DNA of 64,000 nt, from positions 126,583-190,582 of the forward strand of contig KE546971.1 in the NCBI GenBank assembly GCA_000442125.1, read 5' to 3'. A program made the position numbers and the translations under genes. The notes under the pieces are model-generated. The model saw only the letters and a program-made list of their open reading frames with translations, had not been told where the DNA came from and did not search any database. Shown one piece after another: positions 35,101 through 44,980 of the stretch (its first letter is position 1; each line of letters begins with the position of its first letter). Source of the DNA: Opeltia flavorubescens (taxonomy: Eukaryota > Ascomycota > Lecanoromycetes > Teloschistales > Teloschistaceae).

Positions 35101-35910
35101 TCATCTGTCTCTCTCGCCCTCATCGTTGGTGCTCCGTTCTCGAAGTGATTTCGACAGAATGGTATAGGTTGGCATCTTGACCCTCCCGTTCCGCAACTTC
35201 CTTGGCCCAGGAGAGTACTCGTCTTCCGTGTATCNAAGCTTATCGTAGAACTTCAGCGCAGCCTCGTTCTCCATGAAAACAGTCAACATTGACTTCTCCA
35301 CCCCAGCATTTATTCCTGTCTTTTCCATCAAGCCCATCAAATGTTTGCCCAGTCCCAGACCCTGTAAACGAGGAGCAATATGTAGCTCGTAGCAGTAGAT
35401 CACCTCGTGGCCATCTTCGTAGGTCAACATGAAGGAGAGGAAGCCTTCAACCTCAGTCTCGACGTCTTGAGCGCTCGAATTGACAAGCAACAGATAACGA
35501 AGATCTGGAAGCTTCATCTCCTTTCGTTTCTTCGTAGGTGACCATCCCACGCTTGACGCTGCGTAGGCATTGGCACTCGAGCTCGCAATGAGGTTGAAGC
35601 ATGAATTGAAATAATCGGTTGAGATTGTAGACGAGCTTTCGAAGTTGACTTTGCGGGATGGTGGATTCGTGTTGTTGGCAGAAGTTGGATTAAGCGAAAC
35701 CGGCAGAAATCGAGTGCGGTAAGATGTGAGAGGGAGAGCGTTTGCACTTTCGATGCGATGCATTGATATCCGTCTTGAATAGAGGCATAGACAATCTTGG
35801 CAAAACAGAATGTGGAGAGCAGGGATTTGTAATTGTAAGGAATTTCCGTGACCGCTGGGCGGTGAGTGATTCTGCCGCTCGGCATCTTCCGAAGAGAACG
35901 TCATTACCAC
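35101..35910 (-). CDS. NAT4: N-alpha-acetyltransferase 40 (NatD), GNAT family
   Basis: The frame of 269 residues ends at 35101. Its C-terminal two thirds match NatD, which acetylates the N-terminus of histones H2A and H4. The GNAT fold is clear: DLRYLLLVN, EVEGFLSFMLTYEDGHEVIYCYELHIAP, the acetyl-CoA loop R-L-Q-G-L-G-L-G-K-H-L-M (R/Q-x-x-G-x-G/A), KSMLTVFMENEAALKFYDKL and MPTYTILSKSL. Residue after DKL is unknown because of an n base near 35235 (Gly in relatives). The N-terminal 50 residues before IESANALPLTSYRTRFLP are not family-like, so the true start may be the Met before HRIESANAL or in an upstream exon. It is tail-to-tail with PIG-U and head-to-head with the LYR gene. Confidence 0.88.
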   Translation of the reverse strand: MVMTFSSEDAERQNHSPPSGHGNSLQLQIPALHILFCQDCLCLYSRRISMHRIESANALPLTSYRTRFLPVSLNPTSANNTNPPSRKVNFESSSTISTDYFNSCFNLIASSSANAYAASSVGWSPTKKRKEMKLPDLRYLLLVNSSAQDVETEVEGFLSFMLTYEDGHEVIYCYELHIAPRLQGLGLGKHLMGLMEKTGINAGVEKSMLTVFMENEAALKFYDKLXYTEDEYSPGPRKLRNGRVKMPTYTILSKSLRERSTNDEGERDR

Positions 35911-35991
35911 AACACCATGTCTTCATCAACTTCAAATTAGAAAGCTATCCTATACGCGTGATGTAAACTCGGCGTCCTAAAAGTTTGTTCC

Positions 35992-36324
35992 ATGCGACCC
36001 CGCCACCAGCGTTCCTCTCGCAAATGGCCCATCCTCTTCGCTACAGCTCATACCTCTGCATCAAGTCGTCCAAGCCGTTTTCCAACTCTCGCACAATTTC
36101 TCCTTCGGAGCCGAGTGCTGGCTCTCTATCGATCAACGGTCCGTGCTACGAATCAAATTCCTCATAATTCTCCTACCAGGATCGAAATGAAACGATTTGC
36201 TCGCGAGGAATTTGAGCGGCACCGAGCAGTCACAGATGAAAGCAAAATCAGATATTTGCTATCAACGGGGAAGACCGAGTTCGAAAAGATGGAAAGATAT
36301 GTTTTGGAGCAGGCTCCGAGGTAA
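35992..36324 (+). CDS. LYR-motif mitochondrial protein, LYRM2-like
   Basis: Single-exon frame of 110 residues. The first 35 residues are rich in Arg and Ser with no acidic residues (MRPRHQRSSRKWPILFA), a mitochondrial presequence. Then FLLRSRVLALYRSTVR gives the L-Y-R tripeptide, followed by EMKRFAREEFERHR and IRYLLSTGKTEFEKMERYV, the order typical of LYRM2. LYR proteins bind acyl carrier protein in the matrix and act in assembly of respiratory complexes; LYRM2 has been linked to complex I. The start is 81 bp from the upstream NatD start codon, on the opposite strand, so the two probably share a promoter. An internal ATG would remove part of the presequence. Confidence 0.85.
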   Translation: MRPRHQRSSRKWPILFATAHTSASSRPSRFPTLAQFLLRSRVLALYRSTVRATNQIPHNSPTRIEMKRFAREEFERHRAVTDESKIRYLLSTGKTEFEKMERYVLEQAPR

Positions 36325-38138
36325 CCTATCAGCAGATGAATGACTAGATGCGTACAGTCGCAGTAGCCAACATCATTCGTCTACCTCCGATCGCGCTGAT
36401 CTACGATTTAACAATGGCCCTCGCCTACCTACAGCGGAATCACCACAAATTACCTTACCTCTGCTGTTGACTACACTTGATTCATGATGCAGTCGCTGAA
36501 GCCCAAGCCAGTGGGTCTTAAACTTACGTCTCCCAACGAACATAAGAATGACACCAGGCTTGGGAGTAGAGGTTCCAGACGACACATCCCTCGATGAGCA
36601 GTCATTGAACTAGCACTGCAGGCTTTATCCACGATGCCTTCAAAAAGTCACTCACATCGCTCATCTTTGTATGGGTGCAAATCTCTCTTTATTGTCACAA
36701 CTACATATCTGTATGCCTCACGAGGCGTGTTTTGGGCTGCGATCCTTCGGCGCACTCTTAGCATCTCGTCTATTCCATGCGAGCTCATTCATAGTCGATC
36801 ATCTCCCGTGTCTAGTTCTACGGACACTAGTCTAGCGAAACAATCCTTCTTTGCTAAGTCATAGCAACTATTCCACAGTCGTCATTACTTATTTGCTGTG
36901 TCCGTCAACTGGCTGTGAAAGAGAGAAACTACGTGCTACTGCAGTCTGAATCAGCATACAATCCACTCCGAAGCGACATTCAGTGGAGAACGAAATGGAC
37001 AGGGACATTCCGACGTGTCAGAGGAGAGCAAGAATCATTAAGGGAAAAGAGATCACAGCATCATTTAACGATTCATAGATCCATGCGCGGTAGGTCGATC
37101 GATTCACAATTACCACTTGTCAGTACCACCCGTGTCGCCTGGCGGCCAATGAGCACCCGAACCACTGATGTGCGGGTTCTTATTGCAAAATTTTCGAGTC
37201 ATTGGCTCAAATATCAAAAATTCCCCGAGGCTCGGCTCTTTTGTGGAGAAGCCACAAGATAGGACTTTCACATGGTGTTGGAGGGCTTCACGCCTGGTTT
37301 TCAGTGTTTGCGGCGCCAAATGATCAATTTCCAACCGTGCTTAGCAGAATAAGGAAGACGTTGCGACTGCGCATCTACAGTCATTGTCTTTAGGAATAAG
37401 AAGTAGCAGTGGCATGGAAGGTGGTAGAATTGGCGGATCGAGCATTGGTCCAAGCATCACCAACCAGGCTTTTCAACTTTCCTGAGGCGGCTCATCCGCA
37501 TTGTACAGCATGTACAGTCTTCAAATGAACCGGTGGATCAACGTGTTCGGATTAAAGATCCGTGCAACCACCGTGCGATGTCTTACATTCGACGTCACTG
37601 ATCAACAACGCCTCAACGTACCGTCGACCGTTGAGGAGGGGCTTCAGGAAAGAACCTGGTCGCGAGGCGCAAGTGGAGCGTGGAAGAAGAGCCCGGTGGT
37701 GCGCATGTCGGCAAAGTGATATCTACGTTGGAGCATCGTTGCAGTATCGATGCGCTTGGGCGCTTCGAGCCGAGAAAGACTCCGGTTTCATCTTCCACAG
37801 CTCCAAGCTCAGCGGCCTTTGGCTGTGACTGGGGTCCAACCTGGATAGCGGTGGTAGTTTTCTTTCTACATCGCATCAATGAGCGGAGCCCTATGCCACG
37901 GCTCCCAGCCATCACTGGAGCGCGCAAAGCTAACCGGATACATTGGCCGCAACCGCATTGGCTATACCCTATCCTTTTGCGCTGGTCGAATGGAAGACGC
38001 ATGCGCCCTTACACTGACATATGCGTGATGTCCGATATGGATGTATATATGCTTTCCATGAGATCGTCCTTCTGTTTGCCAGAAACAACCCTTTGATTCC
38101 TATAAACATTGTTTTAGGAAGGAAGAGCCGCAGCGATC
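36325..38138. other. intergenic, no gene seen
   Basis: About 1.8 kb with only short unconnected open frames on both strands. No family motif, splice-linked exons, tRNA or repeats were found by eye. Confidence 0.45.
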
Positions 38139-38903
38139 ATGTATGTTTCGAGTTCTGTCACATTATTGAGTATCGCCATTGCTACCTCGCCATGGTGTGT
38201 TGTCGGTGCCCCTCTCAAACAAGCTGTACCCGCTGGACCTGGCAATGAATTTATGGGTAGCTTGACTTGGTATCCTGAACAGCCCGACTTGTTATTAGCA
38301 TCCATCAGCAACAACAGCACGACTACCTACTCCATACTGGCGAAAAACAACCTCTTCGACGACGATCATGCATTCGCACCCATCCAAGTCTCGACTCTAT
38401 CTGGCACACCGGTGAAGCTGGTTGGAAATCGTTGGTCTTATCCCGATATGGACGATTCGCAATTTAAAGACTTCGTTCCCGGTGCAATCTGGGAGCGCTA
38501 CTTCAACATGAGCCAGTACATGCCTCCTTCGGCTCAGTACACCGTACCAACCTCTCAATGCTTTGGCTTCGCTTTACCGTTGACCGTGGAAACGTTAGCC
38601 AGAGATCCCGCAAATCCAAACGAGCGCCTTGCCGATTTGTTCATCAGCAAGGGTATATCTGAGGTTTCAGTCGTCTCAATCCCAATTCACATGAATGTCA
38701 CGGTCCCGCCAGGCACGCGCACTGTCGCCGCGGCACCACAAGTCTCGCAAGCTATTCCAAGTCAACCGGCAGGGGTTATCCTGACACCGGAACAACAGAG
38801 TGGCGAGATCACAAACCTTCTGCAGAATGGGCAAGCCGTAGAAGCCATGACTTTTACAATCGAGAAACCAGATCCAGCTGCAGGAGCTGCGTCAACGTCA
38901 TAG
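38139..38903 (+). CDS. secreted protein, resembles the beta-sandwich of fungal protease propeptides
   Basis: Intronless frame of 254 residues. A signal peptide is visible (MYVSSSVTLLSIAIATSPWCVVG, cleavage about residue 23). The body reads GSLTWYPEQPDLLLASISNN, TTYSILAKNNLFDDDH, FAPIQVSTLSGTPVKLVGNR, then FVPGAIWERYFNMSQYMP and VPTSQCFGFALPLTVETL. This order (strand, N/D turn, nonvariant G-T-P-V, W/R-Y, then P-G-x-x-W-x-R) recalls the propeptide domain of deuterolysin-type (M35) proteases, but there is no HExxH catalytic motif. Only one cysteine lies in the mature part. The C-terminus is proline/alanine rich. It may be a stand-alone inhibitor-like or carbohydrate-surface protein; that is inference. 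Confidence 0.7.
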   Translation: MYVSSSVTLLSIAIATSPWCVVGAPLKQAVPAGPGNEFMGSLTWYPEQPDLLLASISNNSTTTYSILAKNNLFDDDHAFAPIQVSTLSGTPVKLVGNRWSYPDMDDSQFKDFVPGAIWERYFNMSQYMPPSAQYTVPTSQCFGFALPLTVETLARDPANPNERLADLFISKGISEVSVVSIPIHMNVTVPPGTRTVAAAPQVSQAIPSQPAGVILTPEQQSGEITNLLQNGQAVEAMTFTIEKPDPAAGAASTS

Positions 38904-39744
38904 GAGTGATGGGGTCCCCAAAGCTGTCGCTCCATTGATCCTGAAAGGAAAACGTCCATCAGGCTTCTTCCTCTCGATGGAGCAGCGTCATCAACGAAGG
39001 ACGTAGGATCTCACTGCAGGACTCATCCTGGACCAATTGCAGAGCCCGTCAAGAAAAGGGTATTTTTTGATTCTTGAAAGTCAACTCCCTATCATTAGTG
39101 GGAACAAATTATTCGATGGAAATAGCGTCTACGGGTTTCAGAACCGGAGTACCTGGGGTGCATTGATTTGGCGTTGCCTCTTCGAAGGCCGGGAGGCTTT
39201 TTTCCTTGACGACGGAGTGAGACTGGAACGACCATATAGATTAGATACCCACACGGCATGCTATGTAACCAGGGACAAGAACAACAGACGAGCATGATAT
39301 TGTACATAGACCGCTTCTTTTCCTTTCCAGTACATATATTGAAACAAGATAGTCGTTACACCCATCTCCATGGCTAGAAAGAAGTCTTTTCACTAGTGTA
39401 TGTTGAAAATAATTAGTTAATTATATTGTCTAGGAAGATTGGACACTCTATTGGATGTGGATAGGGCATAACATCGTTGGAAAGAAGGAGAAATCAACCA
39501 AAATCCACCGCATAATGTGTTCGATGTATCGAATATTTGCTGCGTCGTATCGTTAGATTTACGACAGCTCTTGCCATAATGATATTGGTACTTGAATGAC
39601 TCGTGAAAGCTGCAGAATCAGAGAGACTCTAACGGTATCAAGAACTTATGTTGCTTCTTCAAAATACTCTAGCAAACTTTCCCTCTAGGCTATACAGCTC
39701 TAAGCCACCGTCCTAACAACCATCTATACCCATCCCCCCTCGTC
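38904..39744. other. intergenic, no gene seen
   Basis: This is the 3' flank of the secreted-protein gene and of the convergent Mpv17 gene. Confidence 0.5.
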
Positions 39745-40565
39745 TCAACTCCCCTTGCTATTGATATAGCTCAAATAGCAGTTCCATCCTATAATAACCT
39801 ATTAGCCCCTTCCCCCTTTCACAAACCAAAAAAAGACCAAAATCGACATACCTAAACTAACAACATTCACAACCAGCACCCTATGATCCAACGGCACGAA
39901 TTTAAAATTCACCGCCTGCACAAACGGCCACAACATCCAATTCTTCTGCAGCGCGGTCCAATACGCGCTGTCTAATTTGTCTTTGGGGGATGTGCCCTCC
40001 ATGATGGCCATGCTGCTTAGGAAGCAGAAGAGGTTTGTGGAGGCGAAGACGGTTTGGTCGGTGGCGACGCGGGCGGCGATGGTGGCGTTTTGGCTGCGGA
40101 AGTTTATGCGGTTTTGCAGGAATTTGAACCAGGTTGTTGCGGCGGGGCCGAAGACGGCTGTAGGGAGGACCTCGTCAGCGGATCTTGTTTGATGGATGTG
40201 TGTGATGGATGTACGTAATAGTATTTTGTATATGTGGAGGTGATGTGTCCGTGTGCTATGACAGTCTGAAAGTCTTACCACCGCCGTAAAGGGCCATACG
40301 ACCTGTTCGTGCGAAGTTGTGCTTGTCGACCCCCACTTTCTCGACTGCTTGTTGCGCCATGACATCTCCAGTCGCGAAGAGCACCTGGTCAATGGATAAG
40401 AGTCAAGGCTTTGGAGATGTGTGGTGCAAGGGCCCTTACGGCGGTGGTGACGCTTTGGGTGAGAAGCGGCCTCGAGGCCAACTTCATTTGGTACCTGGGC
40501 TTTGGTCAATTGGGAGGCTCGAGCTTGATAACTTGGAGACCGGAGACTTACCATCGAAGCGCCAT
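39745..40565 (-). CDS. Mpv17/PMP22 family membrane protein
   Basis: Five exons, 40565..40552, 40494..40440, 40384..40279, 40157..39852 and 39788..39745, give 174 residues. The family pattern is complete: [20 protein letters not shown], then [82 protein letters not shown] and finally [16 protein letters not shown]. The last exon (44 nt) is easy to miss because the frame stays open past its donor, but [10 protein letters not shown] is the conserved end of the family. Four membrane segments are expected. Relatives sit in the peroxisomal (PMP22) or inner mitochondrial (Sym1) membrane; this sequence does not say which. The model predicts a first exon of 14 nt. Confidence 0.9.
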
Positions 40566-40895
40566 GTTGAGAGAAAAGTGTCAAAGGGTAGTTGTGGTAT
40601 GTACTTCTCAGGTCATTGCTTGAGCCTGAGGATGGAGCATGCCCAGCGGTATCAAGAGCTACGATGCGAACCAATGGCAGGGGTCCTTGGTGGATCAGGA
40701 ACAGAACCTATCGATAACGGCTTAGAGATCTAATCTGGATTAGATCGGGCAGTCCGTTTGCTGTCATGGCTCAGTGGTAGCTTTCCGCTTTGCTTATTTT
40801 CCATCTCAATTCAAAGCATGATAATCAGGGTATGGACATTCACAAAGATCCTTGTCACTCACCCCGAATCTCGACGAATCTCCACCACCGCCAAG
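40566..40895. promoter_or_regulatory. shared divergent upstream region
   Basis: 330 bp between the start codons of the Mpv17-like and FPGS genes, so both promoters lie here. Confidence 0.45.
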
Positions 40896-42670
40896 ATGAG
40901 CCGGACCTACAGCGTAAGCTCTCATTCTTTTGTACAACCTACTCTCACTGACCTCTGCTCGAGGATGCCGTGGCTGCTCTCAACACCTTGCAAACCAATT
41001 CCGCTGTCATCGACTCCATCAGGAAGGCCGGGAAAAGTCTCAACACACAAGCCATTCCGGAGATGATTGAGTGGTGTAGGCGTGCAGGATACGAGGTGTG
41101 CGACAACCCAATCAGCCATCGAAATATTATCCTTGCCCTTGGCTGAACCTCCGGATAGCCAGCCGATTTCAATCGATTGAACGCCATTCACGTCGCAGGC
41201 ACAAAAGGCAAAGGATCAACCAGCGCTTTCCTCTCCTCAATCCTGGCACAATACCTCCCTTCACCCTCACAACCCAACCCTTTATTCCGGAAAATCGGCC
41301 TCTACACCTCTCCCCACCTCCGCTTCGTCCGCGAGCGCATCCAAATCAATAACGAACCCCTCCCCGAACCCCTCTTCGCAAAATACTTCTTCGAGATCTG
41401 GGACAGACTGGAAAACACCGCCCGCGCGCGAGGAGAGGAACCAACCGACAAAACCGCCAAACCATCCTACTTCCGCTTCCTCACCCTAATGGCCTTCCAC
41501 ACCTATGTCCGCGAAGAAGTCGACGTAGCAATCATAGAATGCGGCATCGGAGGCGAGTACGACAGCACGAACATCCTCCTCTCCCCGACCGTCACGGGGA
41601 TAACAAGCCTGGGGATCGACCACGTCCAACTCCTCGGGCAAACAATCGGAGAAATCGCCTGGCACAAGGCCGGAATCATGAAGGTCGGTGTACCCGCATT
41701 CACCGTCCCCCAACCCCACGCCGCGGAAGCAGTCCTTTACCAACGCGCGAGTGAGAAATCCGTGACTCTATCCACCGTCTCCGAACACCCAGCTCTCAAA
41801 ACCATAACCCTAGGTCTCCAAGCCCCCTTCCAGCGTAAAAATGCCAGTCTGGGCATCGAGCTTGCGAGGACTTATCTCCGTTCCCTCCCTACCCCGCCTC
41901 CATCTCTCCCCTCCTTATCAAGTCTACCTGAAGAATTCATCCGTGGCCTAGAACGCGTGCACTGGCCTGGAAGATGCGAAATCCGGCGTGAGAAGGGTAT
42001 AGCATGGCACATCGACTCGGGGCATACGCTCGAAAGCGTGACTCTGGCTGCGGAATGGTTCGCCTCTGCTTCCTCCTCCACAACGTCCCCCTCACAACAA
42101 CCTTCCCTGAGCCAAGCACCAACAATCCTCCTCTTCAACCAACAAACCCGGGACGCCCCCTCCCTGATCCGCGCAATCTACTCCACCCTCTCCTCCTCTC
42201 TCCAAAACCATCAAACCCAAAAACATCAACAACGGAAAACAAAAATCACCCACGCCGTCTTCTGCACAAACCTTACCTCAAAGGCTGGTGGCTACAGGCC
42301 CGATCTCGTCAGCCACAACGCAGACCTCAGAAAAGTAGAGGGACTGGAGGTGCAGAATATGTTGAGGGATGTTTGGGGGGAATTGGATGGTGGGGTAGCG
42401 GAGGTGGTGGTGAGGGGGAGTATCGAGGAAGCTGTGAGGTGGGTGAGGGATATTGCGAGAGATTGGGAGCGGGTTCAGGAGGACGGTAGGGAGGACGAAA
42501 AACGGGGACGGGACAGGGAGGAGGAGAGTGGAGGGGAGAAAGAGGATATAACAGGTGATGAGAGGAGAGGGGCAAAAGAGGACGTCAAAGTCCTCGTAAC
42601 AGGAAGTGTCCATCTCGTCGGTGGATTCTTGGAGGTCCTGGAAGGTGGGAATGTAGATGGAGGGAGTTAA
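40896..42670 (+). CDS. folylpolyglutamate synthase
   Basis: Three exons, 40896..40913 (MSRTYS), 40964..41095 and 41159..42670, give 553 residues. It adds glutamate residues to folates using ATP, retaining them in cytosol and mitochondria. Exon 2 gives the lead-in (DAVAALNTLQTNSAVIDSIR, IPEMIEWCRRAGYE) and joins PADFNRLNAIHVAG. The P-loop GTKGKGST follows, then GLYTSPHLRFVRERIQIN, the substrate segment VDVAIIECGIGGEYDSTN, ITSLGIDHVQLLG and IAWHKAGIMK, all Mur-ligase family motifs. The C-terminal domain starts near RVHWPGRCEI, with WHIDSGHTLESV. A low-complexity acidic insert (EDGREDEKRGRDREEE) sits before the last strand KVLVTGSVHLVGGFLEVL. No presequence is seen in this model. Confidence 0.95.
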
Positions 42671-43547
42671 ACAGGGCGAATGGGGAGGGAAAGAGAGAGA
42701 TGATATTTTCAACCACAATGACAGATAGCTTAAGATACCCCGTGCGGAATAGACTGTTAAATTCAACATACTCAAGTAGAAAGAAGGAAAAAAAAAGATC
42801 TAGACGAGTCCTCCAACCAGCGAAAACATTTCTCGTCCCCAATTCCCCCAATCATTCTCTAACCCAAGCGGAGAAAATTATTTCAACGGGCGGCTCGATT
42901 CGAGGGTGGAGAACTAGCTGGAAATAATGATGATGATGATGATATCAACGAGAAAAAAGTTACATATTATTTGTTTATCGAACTCCAGCACCAGACCAGC
43001 CAGGGCGTAGCAATGTTACCCAAGAGAAAGCGTCGAGTCCATAACTTTCATGCCTGCGCAAGCCAAAGCCCCTCACAGTCGTCCCAGTGCGCTCTCCCTT
43101 GGGAGGAGAGCTCCACAATACACCTCTACTATATCCACCCCCCTTCCCTCCGTACCAAAGTCCCACCACGAAAGAACTCGCTACGTTCGAAATATTCCAA
43201 AATCCCATCATTTTTTCCGGAGGTCATTGACCTCAAGACATAAATGTGCATCTCCGGTTAGACGGTTAGATTTTCCGGTCTATTCGTTTACAGAAGGCCT
43301 TGCTTCAAGATAAGGTTTCTCCTCGACTGTGAAATATCTTCAGATGAGAATTGTCTGATTTGGGGAGGGTGCCAGCTCCCTAAAGCCTGGACGGTCAGAA
43401 GGTAATCATGACTTCCAGCTTGAAGAACATTTTTGGCGGGCTACTTCTACAAAACCATTCCGCTGGTAGCTGGGTTGGGTACCATTATGACAGTTGGATC
43501 AGCTCAATCATCAAGAAGCCTCTCATCCAACCAAAAGACCCAAGACT
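42671..43547. other. intergenic, no gene seen
   Basis: The 3' flanks of the convergent FPGS and SAM37-like genes, with a (ATG)n-like short repeat at about 42925-42945. Confidence 0.5.
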
Positions 43548-44980
43548 TCACTTCGCCAGATTGCGAAAATTGACCGCTCCAAGCATAACGCCCGCATCAC
43601 CCATATCCGAAAGCCGGTGCGGTCTTTGGTGTGTGGTGAAAAGCCATGGAAACCCGAACGTCGGCGGCAATTCTCCAGTGAAGAGGTAGTAACTAACAAG
43701 ACCAGTCACACTTGCGGCGAAACCTGTAAAAACCGTTGGAATCACTGGAAGGCGAAGGAGCTCTCTGTGCGTCGTTGTCGTAGATAGCTGAAGGGATGGT
43801 GGGTGATAGAGCGCTCCAACGTACGGTAGGCTCTCTAGGGAGGATCTGATGCGGATCAAAGTAGACGTTGTTTCGGTGCTTGGGTCTTTCCATGGTAGTT
43901 TTGTCAAACAAATCGCGTCCGAACTCTTCTCAGCCTTGTCATGTGGCCGGAGCCCAAAGCCATCTCCAGCCAGATCTTCGACATAGCGACATAGGGACGG
44001 ATATCGAGATTTCATTGATTGTGAAAGCCAAGCTTGTGGGACCTCAGGTAGCATAGCTAGCGATAGGTATCCCAAAGCAAGACAGTCCAAGCTCGTCATC
44101 TGCCCCTCCGATATGAGGTATTTTTTCCCCTGCAGCAGTCGTGACAATGGGTCCAAGAACGAATCGGCCAGCGTATCAAGCCTGAAACGAGTGGCATGTT
44201 GTGGCTGCCTGACGAGCGACGATACCGTCTGCTGCGTCGACGCTATAATTCTCGGTATCTCAGTTCCGGCCGCAAATTGCGATTGAATCTTATCGTCCTC
44301 GCCTGAAACATCCAGATCAAGTGCGGAGAAACCGAGATAGGCCGTTCTCGATTTTGCGGCCGCGCGTCGCTTTGGGGGCAGAAGCCAGGTGTTTGGCCAT
44401 TGGAGAATACGAGAATATGCAGGCCGGGTGGAGGCGTGATAATTTTCGCTCGAGACGTACAGGCTGAGGTCGAGGAGGGGTTGGCCTTTAGTTTCGAGGA
44501 AAGAGGAGTAACTGGACAGGTGGTGGTCAGACTTAAGTCTCGCAGATGAATTGCATGCATGAGCATGAAAAGGAAAGTAGAACGCACGCTGTAATATCTG
44601 CCCGTTCGCTCGACTTGCAGCTGTGATCTAGGTCCCATTGGCCCCCAGAAGTTTGACGCAGGTGGTGTATGATATTCTGAAACCCTCCAATCCAAATGGA
44701 GTCATGGCGAAGGGCTGGCAGCTCTCCTGCAGCAGAGGTTGCATCAGTCTTGGTTCAGTAGATTGAATTGGCTGCTGGCATACATTGAGCAGAAGAGCGG
44801 TAAGATGTAGTATGAGATGGTGCATTACGGACTTGTTGGGCTCAATGTGGGATCGGAGCTTGCAATCAACTCCCATTCGGCTTGAGGAACGGTCTTGGAT
44901 AGGTAGGCGATTGCTGCAAGGCATTGGGGGTCAAGAGAGGGAAGACCGAAGGCCGACCCCCACACATGAAGCTGAAGCAT
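43548..44980 (-). CDS. SAM37 / metaxin-like mitochondrial outer-membrane import protein
   Basis: Three exons, 44980..44833, 44726..44588 and 44511..43548, give 416 residues (phases 1 and 2). The N-terminus has the metaxin/Tom37 thioredoxin-like start MLQLHVWGSAFGLPSLDPQC, then VPQAEWELIASSDPTLSPT and ELPALRHDSIWIGGFQNII, and W-D-L-D. The helical part follows: YSSFLETKGQPLLDLSLYV, NYHASTRPAYSRILQWPNTW, SRLLQGKKYLISEGQMTSLD and LALGYLSLAMLPEVPQAWL. The C-terminus has one membrane segment (IPTVFTGFAASVTGLVSYYL) and ends RLSDMGDAGVMLGAVNF. SAM37 is part of the sorting and assembly machinery for beta-barrel proteins. The donor of exon 1 is the uncommon GTCCGT. Confidence 0.85.

Noticed and set aside
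40763-40785. tRNA A-box-like sequence (TGGCTCAGTGGTAG)
   Set aside because: There is no matching B box (GGTTCGANNCC) or acceptor-stem pairing downstream. It lies in the FPGS upstream region.
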